Origin: Lederbergia citri
GTDB taxonomy: Bacteria > Bacillota > Bacilli > Bacillales > Bacillaceae_C
Assembly (NCBI RefSeq): GCF_018343625.1
Contig: NZ_JAGYPG010000003.1
Location: 439,003-503,002 of the forward strand
DNA: 64,000 nucleotides
Direction: 5' to 3'
The notes under the pieces are model-generated. The model did no database searches and was not told where the DNA came from. It saw nothing but the letters and a program-made list of their open reading frames with translations. Each line of letters starts with the position of its first letter. Within the stretch, counting starts at the first letter, position 1. Position numbers and translations under genes: made by a program. Positions 1-7,709 of the stretch are shown here, piece after piece.

Positions 1-344
1 CTTTGCGTCTCTATTAAATCTCTATGATTATTATAATTGTTTATCCACTGTCTCAACACTGATGTGCTAGATAATTCATATTTGTGTACAATCCCCATTA
101 AAGAATCGTTCCCAGAAAGGTAATCCAGAACAGCTGCTGTTTTGACCTCTTTAGAGTAACGTTTCCATTTACCGAATTTGTTAAGCCCCTCTATTCCATA
201 TTTCTGATAGAGGTAAATCCATTCTTTCATTGTTTCATCAGAAATATTATATTGCGAACAGAAGTCTTGAATTGAGGTTTGTCTTTCATTAAACGCTAAA
301 ATTAACTCATACTTTTCTTGTGCAGAAAAAGCACTCTTTCCCAT
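1..344 (-). CDS. IS3-family transposase OrfA, helix-turn-helix (partial)
   Basis: Starting at ATG 344 on the minus strand, behind a TGGGGGC ribosome binding site, the frame is open for 114 codons to the window edge. The protein begins MGKSAFSAQEKYELILAFNE and contains two helix-turn-helix-like segments typical of IS150-type OrfA: one around SIQDFCSQYNISDETMKEWI and one around IVHKYELSSTSVLRQWI. OrfA binds the element's ends and is normally joined to OrfB by programmed frameshifting. The C-terminus is missing because of the window boundary, so intactness cannot be judged. Confidence 0.8.
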   Translation of the reverse strand, partial: MGKSAFSAQEKYELILAFNERQTSIQDFCSQYNISDETMKEWIYLYQKYGIEGLNKFGKWKRYSKEVKTAAVLDYLSGNDSLMGIVHKYELSSTSVLRQWINNYNNHRDLIETQ

Positions 345-412
345 AGAAAAGCCCCCAGTAAAGCAAACAGATTTTTATTATTTGATCTGTCTACTTTATT
401 GGGAGCATATCA
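1..412 (-). mobile_element. IS3/IS150-type insertion sequence, truncated by window edge
   Basis: The minus strand carries an OrfA-type transposase whose 3' part runs off the left edge. Upstream of it, at 383-412, is a probable terminal inverted repeat; read on the minus strand it begins TGATATGCTCCC, and IS3-family ends typically begin with TG. The matching end, OrfB and any target-site duplication lie outside the window, so the outer boundary at about 412 is inferred from this motif alone. Confidence 0.7.
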
Positions 413-690
413 GAGTTCAGTTCCAAGCGTTTTATATATGACATTGAGATTGTGTTATCTAATGATAAATAGATTTAACATCATAGATTAAAAACAAAAT
501 CTCTTTGTTTTTTAATAGCGTGTAGTAGTATAACCTATAATTGAATATTAAGAACAATTGGAGGATGAGAACAGTAATTTATTTTCAGTCGTGGATTCAA
601 ACTAGATATATGAAGAAAAGTAACCCGTATATTTTGCAATAAAGCAATCATATCAATAAATTGGACGAAAAAATCAATGGGGTGATCAAA
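413..690. other. Intergenic, no gene seen
   Basis: This AT-rich stretch lies between the insertion sequence end and the PHP-domain gene. I see no credible ORF on either strand. It presumably holds the promoter of the downstream gene, but no promoter match is strong enough to name. Confidence 0.4.
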
Positions 691-2112
691 TTGTTGGAAA
701 TAGAGGTTAAGCAAGATAAAGATTCGCATCAGTTAAATCAATTGTTGTGTTTTAATGTACCTAGTCATGTCCATTCGGTTTCCATTGAAGTGAGAAACGA
801 ACAATACATGTGGTTAACCTATATCGTTCATGATCAACAAAAAAAATTAAGGGGACAATTTATTAAAGTTAGTACACCTCAACCAATCATTATTCATCAA
901 GAACAAGAAAAAAGTTCACCCTATACCTATTATGGGGATATACCGGAAGGCGAATGGACAATTGATATATCAATTATAGCTAGAGAGGAAGTAAAAGCTT
1001 TAAATAATTGGTGCACTTTTACTATTATGTTTAATGAAGCTAGTGACAATAGAAAACCAGATTTATATATTTGGCAAGATGAACAACAATCCCAAAACCT
1101 ACTGAATGTAAATGATGAAATCATTTTTAATGAAAGCAAAAGGTGGTATAAGGGAGATTTCCATACCCACACGACATTCTCCGATGGAAAGATGACGAGG
1201 GAAGAGAACATGGACAGTGCCAAAAATCAAAACCTAGACTTTTTTGCTGCAACTGATCATAATATTGTTCCTACCTCATGGTTTGATGAAACAGAAATTT
1301 TGGTTATCCCTGGTATTGAAGTTTCATCCCCTATTTTAGGGCATTTTAATGTGATTTCTACGAACGACTCCCCTTTTTCAAAGCATAGATTAGAAGATAT
1401 GTTTTCGGTAGAGGGGAATGTAAAACTACTGTCAGAGGATTACGGTAATGCTCTTATCTCTATCAGCCATCCTTTTTTGAAACATTTTAATTGGAAAGTT
1501 ACTGAAACTCCGTTGGACAAAATCGACTCAATCGAGATCTGGAACGATCCAACCTTCAAAGATAATATTGAAGCGACGAAAATGGCGCTAATTGCTTGGA
1601 ATCATCTATTAAATGATGGCCATAAGATTACGGGGATTGGAGGTTCCGACTCGCATAATAAACCAACGGAAAAGTATGAGGGAAGCACCGAACCTTCCTT
1701 AATTGGGGACCCGGGAACTTACGTTTTCTGTGATCAACTGACTGCCGCAAATGTTGTTAAAGGTGTAAAAAACGGACATGTCGTTGTCTCCCGAGGGGAG
1801 TTTATTCATTTTCAAATTGATGATTTCATCTCTGGTGATCTATGTAATGTAGAAAAGGGTACAGCTAAGGTATTCGCAGATACTGATGACCCAATCTTCT
1901 TTGAATGGATTGTAGACGGGCAAGTGGCAAAGAAAGAAACTGGGTATCAATCTGAATTCCATTTTGACTTTGATAAATCCTACCATTGGATAAGAGTGGA
2001 TGTAAGAAAGAAAGATGGTAGTTTGTATGGATTTACTAATCCGATTTACTTTGGCAGTAAAAATCCGAAGTTAAAGAAGTATGGACAATTACTTGAGATA
2101 ATGGAAAAATGA
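691..2112 (+). CDS. CehA/McbA-type PHP-domain metallohydrolase
   Basis: A 473-residue protein with a polymerase-and-histidinol-phosphatase (PHP) metal-dependent hydrolase core. The metal-site motif GDFHTHTTFSDG is at residues 155-166, ATDHN follows near 188, ISHPF near 258, and GGSDSHN is at 317-323. About 150 residues before the core and 100 after it look like beta-rich accessory domains. There is no signal peptide. The nearest named group is CehA/McbA (carbaryl hydrolase-like) proteins, most of which have unknown substrates. A TTG start at 691 is chosen because GGGGTGATC precedes it; an in-frame TTG at 661 has no ribosome site. It sits upstream of a sugar-uptake locus, so a phosphoester or glycan-derived substrate is possible. 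Confidence 0.8.
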   Translation: MLEIEVKQDKDSHQLNQLLCFNVPSHVHSVSIEVRNEQYMWLTYIVHDQQKKLRGQFIKVSTPQPIIIHQEQEKSSPYTYYGDIPEGEWTIDISIIAREEVKALNNWCTFTIMFNEASDNRKPDLYIWQDEQQSQNLLNVNDEIIFNESKRWYKGDFHTHTTFSDGKMTREENMDSAKNQNLDFFAATDHNIVPTSWFDETEILVIPGIEVSSPILGHFNVISTNDSPFSKHRLEDMFSVEGNVKLLSEDYGNALISISHPFLKHFNWKVTETPLDKIDSIEIWNDPTFKDNIEATKMALIAWNHLLNDGHKITGIGGSDSHNKPTEKYEGSTEPSLIGDPGTYVFCDQLTAANVVKGVKNGHVVVSRGEFIHFQIDDFISGDLCNVEKGTAKVFADTDDPIFFEWIVDGQVAKKETGYQSEFHFDFDKSYHWIRVDVRKKDGSLYGFTNPIYFGSKNPKLKKYGQLLEIMEK

Positions 2113-2122
2113 TAACTTAAGG

Positions 2123-2150
2123 ACCACAGTCGTTGTTCTGTGGTTTTTTT
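2123..2150 (+). terminator. Rho-independent terminator after the PHP gene
   Basis: The arms ACCACAG (2123-2129) and CTGTGGT (2138-2144) are followed by a run of T. It separates the PHP gene from the regulator downstream. Confidence 0.85.
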
Positions 2151-2206
2151 GGCAATTTCATTCCAAATATACCTTCATAAAGATGTATTTGACATAATAT
2201 TTTAAT

Positions 2207-2218
2207 AAAGTATACTTT
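2207..2218. promoter_or_regulatory. Palindromic operator AAAGTATACTTT upstream of the GntR regulator
   Basis: A perfect 12-bp palindrome lies just upstream of the regulator's ribosome site. An identical copy occurs at 3538-3549, ahead of the transport operon. This is the expected pattern for an autoregulated GntR-family repressor. Binding is inferred. Confidence 0.6.
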
Positions 2219-2236
2219 TAATGAGGTGAATTTGGA

Positions 2237-3340
2237 TTGGAAAAAAAGCCAATGTATGTGCATGTTCTTGAAAACATAAAAAATATGATTATAAATGGAG
2301 AATTTCCTGTTGATCAGCCTCTTCCATCACAAAAGGAATTTGCTGATATTTTTAATACAAGTGAGATTACCTCAAGAAGGGCATTAACTGAACTAGCTAA
2401 CGAGGGGTACATATTTAGGATTCGCGGGAAAGGTTCTTTTATTAAAAAAATTGAGGATGACGAAGAAACGAAGAAATTAAAGATAAAACGAGTGTATTTT
2501 GTTTACCCCGATGCACCATTACAAGTGTTAACACATCGTTTTTACCAGGACTTGATGGATGGGATTTTTTCGTCATGCAAAGAAAAGGGAATCCAATTCC
2601 TAACATGGAAAATAGGGGAGAATGAAAAGCTTCCAGACGATAATCAAGCAGGCTTTATTGTTTTACCGCATGTTCAAGGTGCACAAGAAATTTCGGTAAA
2701 AACGCTTGAGACTTGGAAGATGAAAGAGAAAAGATTAGTCACCGTACATTTTTACTATCCTCATTTAAAAATTCCTTACGTTGTCATCAATAATATAACG
2801 GGTGGTTATTTAGCAACACAACATTTAATATCTTGTGGACACGAAAAAATTGGTATTATCTTAACAGGAAAATCCTTTATGGATATAAATCAGGAATTTT
2901 CATTACGAATGGAAGGATATAAATCCGCTTTATTACAACATCAAATCGAGTTTGATCCCTCTTATATTTATATAGCTGAGGGTAATTCAGAAACGGAAGA
3001 GATGGGGTATAAGGGGATGAAAGCATTGCTAAGTCTAACTGAACCACCAACAGCAGTGTTTGCTACAAGTGACTATAAGGCTATTGGTGCTATTCGGGCG
3101 GCCATTGATTCGGGATTAAAGGTACCTGAAGATATTAGTATTGTTGGCTTCGATGATATTTCGCTAGCAAAATATTCAACTCCCCCATTAACAACCTTTA
3201 ACCAAAATTCCCAAAATCTTGGAAAGCGTGCCGTTGAAATATTAGTAGAAGAATACAATAAAAAGGAAAATGAAGAAGAGATATTGAAGGATGAAATTGT
3301 ACCTGAACTTATTATTCGAGAGAGTACAAGGAAAAGATGA
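2237..3340 (+). CDS. GntR-family regulator with LacI-type sugar-binding domain
   Basis: A 367-residue regulator of the AraR type. The N-terminal winged helix-turn-helix (about residues 5-72, including PLPSQKEFADIFNTSEITSR) is GntR-like. The remainder (about 85-367) is a periplasmic-binding-protein-like effector domain of the LacI/GalR class, with IVGFDDISLAKYSTPPLTTF near the end. The TTG start at 2237 is preceded by GAGGTGA at 2223-2229. It is likely a sugar-responsive repressor of locus A, given the shared palindrome upstream of itself and of the downstream operon. It ends in a strong terminator. Confidence 0.88.
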   Translation: MEKKPMYVHVLENIKNMIINGEFPVDQPLPSQKEFADIFNTSEITSRRALTELANEGYIFRIRGKGSFIKKIEDDEETKKLKIKRVYFVYPDAPLQVLTHRFYQDLMDGIFSSCKEKGIQFLTWKIGENEKLPDDNQAGFIVLPHVQGAQEISVKTLETWKMKEKRLVTVHFYYPHLKIPYVVINNITGGYLATQHLISCGHEKIGIILTGKSFMDINQEFSLRMEGYKSALLQHQIEFDPSYIYIAEGNSETEEMGYKGMKALLSLTEPPTAVFATSDYKAIGAIRAAIDSGLKVPEDISIVGFDDISLAKYSTPPLTTFNQNSQNLGKRAVEILVEEYNKKENEEEILKDEIVPELIIRESTRKR

Positions 3341-3365
3341 TCAATCGTATTAGATCCTGCTCATA

Positions 3366-3407
3366 AAGAACAGTTAGATTCGTTTGTTTCTAACTGTTCT
3401 TTTTTAA
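3366..3407 (+). terminator. Rho-independent terminator after the GntR regulator
   Basis: Long arms (GAACAGTTAGA and TCTAACTGTTC) flank a short loop and are followed by a T tract at 3400-3406. Confidence 0.9.
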
Positions 3408-3416
3408 TTATTTGTA

Positions 3417-3428
3417 AAAGTATACAAA
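3417..3428. promoter_or_regulatory. Imperfect operator AAAGTATACAAA
   Basis: This matches the left half and centre of the AAAGTATACTTT palindrome found at 2207 and 3538. It is a possible auxiliary site about 120 bp upstream of the main operator. Confidence 0.35.
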
Positions 3429-3517
3429 GGCGTTATTTTGTTCTCAAGGGTGCAACAGTAAAGATAAAATAGTACATAAAGACTATACATTAATTACAAA
3501 AAATGGTTTACATGAAT

Positions 3518-3549
3518 AAAAGTATATATTATGATTTAAAGTATACTTT
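3518..3549. promoter_or_regulatory. Operator pair upstream of the GH78-transport operon
   Basis: The degenerate site AAAGTATATATT (3518-3529) is followed by a perfect AAAGTATACTTT (3538-3549), 20 bp centre to centre. The pair lies immediately before the ribosome site of the GH78-like gene. Two turns of helix spacing favours cooperative binding by a dimeric regulator, which is inference. Confidence 0.55.
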
Positions 3550-3578
3550 TATTATCGTTGAAGGGAGGAAAGTCTACT

Positions 3579-5885
3579 ATGGCTCAACATTGGGAAGCAA
3601 AGTGGATTTGGAGCCATTTACCTGAAAATACACCGAATGTTTATTGTGAATTTAGAAAGATGTTTACAGTAGATGAGGAAGTCGACATCTCATCAGCCAA
3701 TTTATCTATTTCTGCAAATCAGGAATACATATTGTTTATGAATGGGGAAAGGATAGGCAGAGGTCCATCTCCTTCTGATAATAGCTGGAAATATTATGAT
3801 ACATATGAAGTAGCAGCCAATTTACATAAAGGACAAAATACCATAGCTGTATTAGTATATAATTTCGGAACAACGGAAATTGTCACACAACAATTTCAAG
3901 GTCCTGGAGGGTTAATTGCCCAACTGGAAATCGAAACGAATAAGAAGAATACAATCATTCCTACTGATTGTACTTGGAAGTGCCGTCAGTCTCCTCGCTG
4001 GGTACAAGATGTAAGCAGGCAACATAATTGGAATGGCTACCGTGAAATCTACCTTGCTCAAGAAGAAGATGGGTGGGAAACATCGAAATATGATGACACT
4101 AATTGGAATCAAGCACAAGAAATAGCAAATGCTTTAGATACATCCTCTGTTTGGCCTCATCTCATCAAAAGGGAAATTCCTTTTTTACATCAAGAGCTCA
4201 TCACACCAAAATCTGTTTTTCATAAAGAAGATAATTTAGGCGTTATAGATATACAAGGAAACATAGGTGAATCTAGAATCATCATAGATGCAAGTATACC
4301 TGGTTCTTTACCTGCACTCGTTTATGATTTTAGTAAAGAAGTGGTTGGATATCCACACCTCGAAGTTCTCGCGCCACTAGGTGGTGTCATCCTGCTATAT
4401 TATGGTGAATCATTGGATTTAACACTTTATGACACCTTTATTTTGAAAAAAGGAAGAAATGAGTTAAGTCCGTTTGGAAGAAGGGCTTTTCGATACATGA
4501 AAATAGCTGTGCAGGCAACGCCTGAGCCAATTACCCTCGATAACTTACATTTAAACTTTGTCCATTATCCTTTTGTGTCACAAGGCACATTTAAGTCAAG
4601 TGACGCTCTTTTAAATCAAATATGGGAAACCGGAAAATACACAACCCAAATTAATAGCCAGGACCATTTGGAAGACACACCATTAAGAGAAAAGGCATTA
4701 TGGGTCGTTGATGAATTAATCATGGGTAAAGTTATTTATCATGTATTTGGAGATCACAGGCTGCTTAGAAAATGTCTGCTGCAAGGTGCAAGAATTCAAA
4801 ATGAAGACGGTTCCATTCCGGGGACTGGTCCTGAAAGAAATGACATGATGCTTCCCGACTTTTGTGCCCATTGGTTATTTGGCGTATATGATTATTGGAA
4901 TTTTACAAATGACATGGATTTTTTAAAGCAATTATGGCCGAATATTAAAAGATTACTAGATTGGTTTAAGAAAAATGAAGCGGAAGACGGCCTGTTTACA
5001 ATTGAAGGAAAAAATTATTGGTGTTTTATCGATTGGGCTGAATATATTGATCGCCGGGATAAAGTAACAGCTTTATCTTGTTATTATTATAAAGTTTTAT
5101 TACTTTCCGCAGAGCTTGCGGCAATTATAGAGGATAAAACAGCGACCGTTGAATGGATAAAAAAAGCCAATGCACTAAAGAAACAAATTCACCTTACAAT
5201 GTGGTCTGACTATCATCAAGCTTATGTGGATTGTGTAAAGGGAGAAGAACATTCAAACAGCATTACATATCAAACCAATTTTGTCGCAATGTGGTCAGGA
5301 ATCATGTCAGATTATCATGCAGACTATTTTATTAAGGAGTATTTCCTCAAACGGAAAGCACCGGAACTAAAAGGGCCATTTTTCTATTTTATTGTTCTGG
5401 AAGAATTATTTAATAGAAATTACTCATTTGAAGCAGTTGATAGAATACGTGAATACTGGGGAGAAATGATTAATAGGGGTGCAACGACATGGTGGGAAGC
5501 ATTCGATCCTAATTCAGCGAATTGCACAATTCCGAGCCCATATCAAGGTCATACACCAACCTATTTACGCGATTATATTCCTGTTAGTCAATGTCATGGC
5601 TGGGGATCGAGCCCAACATATTTAATGACACAGCATATATTAGGCGTTAATGTTTCTCAACTTGGCGATAAAAAGGTTACTTTGAAACCGCTCACAAACA
5701 ATTTGAATTGGGCAAGAGGAACGATTCCAACTCGTATTGGAGTAATTAAAGTTGATTGGAAGAAAAAAGGTGAGAGGATCAACTTTCAGATTGAGATCCC
5801 GGAAGGTCTTCATTGGGAAGGAACATTTAGTCCAGAAATAGATGTACAAGTAAATGGGATTTTATTAGGCGAAAAAGTAAAGTAA
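3579..5885 (+). CDS. GH78-like (alpha-L-rhamnosidase-related) glycoside hydrolase
   Basis: A 768-residue protein with the architecture of family 78 glycosidases. Beta-sandwich N-terminal domains (AKWIW start, then MNGERIGRGP) are followed by an (alpha/alpha)6 barrel and a C-terminal beta domain. Barrel landmarks are EDTPLREKALWVVDE from residue 365, NDMMLPDFCAHW near 420, and GATTWWEAFDP from 634; the last resembles the conserved GATT-x-WE segment of the family. There is no signal peptide, so it likely acts in the cytoplasm on imported oligosaccharide. ATG 3579 follows AAGGGAGG. It is first in the operon with the solute-binding protein. Rhamnose specificity is not proven. Confidence 0.8.
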   Translation: MAQHWEAKWIWSHLPENTPNVYCEFRKMFTVDEEVDISSANLSISANQEYILFMNGERIGRGPSPSDNSWKYYDTYEVAANLHKGQNTIAVLVYNFGTTEIVTQQFQGPGGLIAQLEIETNKKNTIIPTDCTWKCRQSPRWVQDVSRQHNWNGYREIYLAQEEDGWETSKYDDTNWNQAQEIANALDTSSVWPHLIKREIPFLHQELITPKSVFHKEDNLGVIDIQGNIGESRIIIDASIPGSLPALVYDFSKEVVGYPHLEVLAPLGGVILLYYGESLDLTLYDTFILKKGRNELSPFGRRAFRYMKIAVQATPEPITLDNLHLNFVHYPFVSQGTFKSSDALLNQIWETGKYTTQINSQDHLEDTPLREKALWVVDELIMGKVIYHVFGDHRLLRKCLLQGARIQNEDGSIPGTGPERNDMMLPDFCAHWLFGVYDYWNFTNDMDFLKQLWPNIKRLLDWFKKNEAEDGLFTIEGKNYWCFIDWAEYIDRRDKVTALSCYYYKVLLLSAELAAIIEDKTATVEWIKKANALKKQIHLTMWSDYHQAYVDCVKGEEHSNSITYQTNFVAMWSGIMSDYHADYFIKEYFLKRKAPELKGPFFYFIVLEELFNRNYSFEAVDRIREYWGEMINRGATTWWEAFDPNSANCTIPSPYQGHTPTYLRDYIPVSQCHGWGSSPTYLMTQHILGVNVSQLGDKKVTLKPLTNNLNWARGTIPTRIGVIKVDWKKKGERINFQIEIPEGLHWEGTFSPEIDVQVNGILLGEKVK

Positions 5886-5971
5886 TTCAAAGAAATTGAG
5901 AGGTGGTGATACATTTTAACATTCGCAGTGCAACTTTTAAATGTATTGATTACTTTTTAGGGGGAAAACAA

Positions 5972-7651
5972 GTGGTGAAAAAGGGAAAAACATTATGTCT
6001 GCTCGTTATTTCTGTCTGTTTCGTTCTTATTCTTGGGGCATGTAAAAGTAATACTGTGACAGAGCCAAATAAAGAGGATAAACCAAATCAACCAAATCAA
6101 CAGGAAGAAAATAAAGAACCCGAAAAAAAGCTAGAAGGTAAAATTCGAATTTCATTGTCTGGTGTAGCAGCAGGCCAAGCAGCAGATCAAAGTGTTTGGG
6201 GAAAAGTTGCAGATGCCTATATGGAAAAGAACCCTGGTGTAGAAGTCATTGTTGATAATAAACCTACTGAAGGCTATCAAGAGTGGGTGACAGCACAATT
6301 TGCTACTGGTGATGTCCCTGAAGTCGATCTTGTAACCGCGAACGTGATTCCAGCTTCTGTATCAGATAATAAATTAATTGATTTCTTGCCATATTTTGAT
6401 CAGGTAAATCCTTATACTAATAAGCTTTGGAAGGAAAGCTTTGATTTGGATACGATGCAAGTAAATATGGATGTATATAAAGCCACTGACCAAAAGTATG
6501 AAAGTCTAAACTTTGAATCTATTCAAATTATGTGGATTTATAACAAAGATATATTAAAAGAAGCAGGCTATGACCAACCTCCTGAAACATTTGATGACTT
6601 AATGAAGATGTTTGAAGATATTAAAAAACTAGGCTACACACCATTTTCAATTGGTGGGAATTCTACTTCTTTATGGTCTGGAAAGGCTGGTTGGGCGATT
6701 CGAATTTATGCAGACCAATATTTTAGAGATTCCATCAAACTTGTTCATTCCCAAGAAGATGATTATACATGGTTCGATAAGCTAGACGGACAATGGGAAT
6801 ACGATCCTAGCGATCCGTATAACGATAACAGATCTCATGTTACAACAAATGATTTACGTGTTTGGAAAGCGATTCATGAAAAAGAAGCTCCTTACCGAAT
6901 GACGGATGAACCAAGATGGGAAAGATTTTATGAAAATATGAAAAAGTTATTCAGTTATGCATCCGATGGTTTTGCAGGGATGACAGATGATGAAGCGTAT
7001 AAAGAGTTTTTAACCGGAAAGTCAGCTACAATGCTTGGCGATCCTAGCTTTTTCTGGCAGATTCCGAAGGATTTTAAAGATGCAGAACTGACAGGATCTG
7101 AAGGTGGGGTTGAGCCTTTTGAATATGGTTTCTTTAACTTCCCAACTATTAAAGACGATCTTGTATTGGCGGATGCTCGTACTATCCATATTCCTATTGG
7201 TTTTTATGGTGCTGTTGCAAAAGATGCCGAACAAAATGCTTTAACAGTCGATTTCCTACAGTTTTGGACTAGTCCAGAAGGATACAATATTTATCTTGAA
7301 GCAATTCAAAATAGCGACAGTATGTCGTTGACTGGTCCGCCTGCTCTTAAGGATATTCAGCTGCCTTCAGATATGGAAGAAGCATTTGCGCAGTTTGAGT
7401 CGATTGGAAACATGGAAGGTCTGCCAAATGCCGCGAATGTATTGGCACGCGGATTATCTGACTATCAACCTAGTGTTCAAGATTGGGTAAGCTTAACGCA
7501 GCAATACTTTGCAGGCAAAATGTCTACGAAAGAATATTTAGAGCAATACCAGAAAAATATTGAAAAAGATTTTGAAGGTGCTTTAAAAGAAAGAAATTAT
7601 GAACTTTCTGATCTTGAGCATGTAGAAAGAAAGCCACCTGAAAGAAACTAG
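5972..7651 (+). CDS. Sugar ABC transporter solute-binding lipoprotein
   Basis: A 559-residue secreted binding protein. The N-terminus VVKKGKTLCLLVISVCFVLI is a lipoprotein signal ending in lipobox LGAC, followed by a Pro/Glu/Asn/Gln-rich linker of about 30 residues. The rest is a type-1 extracellular solute-binding domain (GKIRISLSG start, IMWIYNKDILKEAGYD motif). It is longer than the usual 420-450 residues. The GTG start at 5972 (or the adjacent GTG 5975) follows AGGGGGAA. It lies between the GH78-like gene and two permease genes, so it should supply the substrate for this importer. The ligand is unknown. Confidence 0.9.
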   Translation: MVKKGKTLCLLVISVCFVLILGACKSNTVTEPNKEDKPNQPNQQEENKEPEKKLEGKIRISLSGVAAGQAADQSVWGKVADAYMEKNPGVEVIVDNKPTEGYQEWVTAQFATGDVPEVDLVTANVIPASVSDNKLIDFLPYFDQVNPYTNKLWKESFDLDTMQVNMDVYKATDQKYESLNFESIQIMWIYNKDILKEAGYDQPPETFDDLMKMFEDIKKLGYTPFSIGGNSTSLWSGKAGWAIRIYADQYFRDSIKLVHSQEDDYTWFDKLDGQWEYDPSDPYNDNRSHVTTNDLRVWKAIHEKEAPYRMTDEPRWERFYENMKKLFSYASDGFAGMTDDEAYKEFLTGKSATMLGDPSFFWQIPKDFKDAELTGSEGGVEPFEYGFFNFPTIKDDLVLADARTIHIPIGFYGAVAKDAEQNALTVDFLQFWTSPEGYNIYLEAIQNSDSMSLTGPPALKDIQLPSDMEEAFAQFESIGNMEGLPNAANVLARGLSDYQPSVQDWVSLTQQYFAGKMSTKEYLEQYQKNIEKDFEGALKERNYELSDLEHVERKPPERN

Positions 7652-7709
7652 AAAATAAGGTAGATCTGCTCCTAAACGGGGCAGATTTCCACCTTGTTTG
7701 AGAGGTGTT

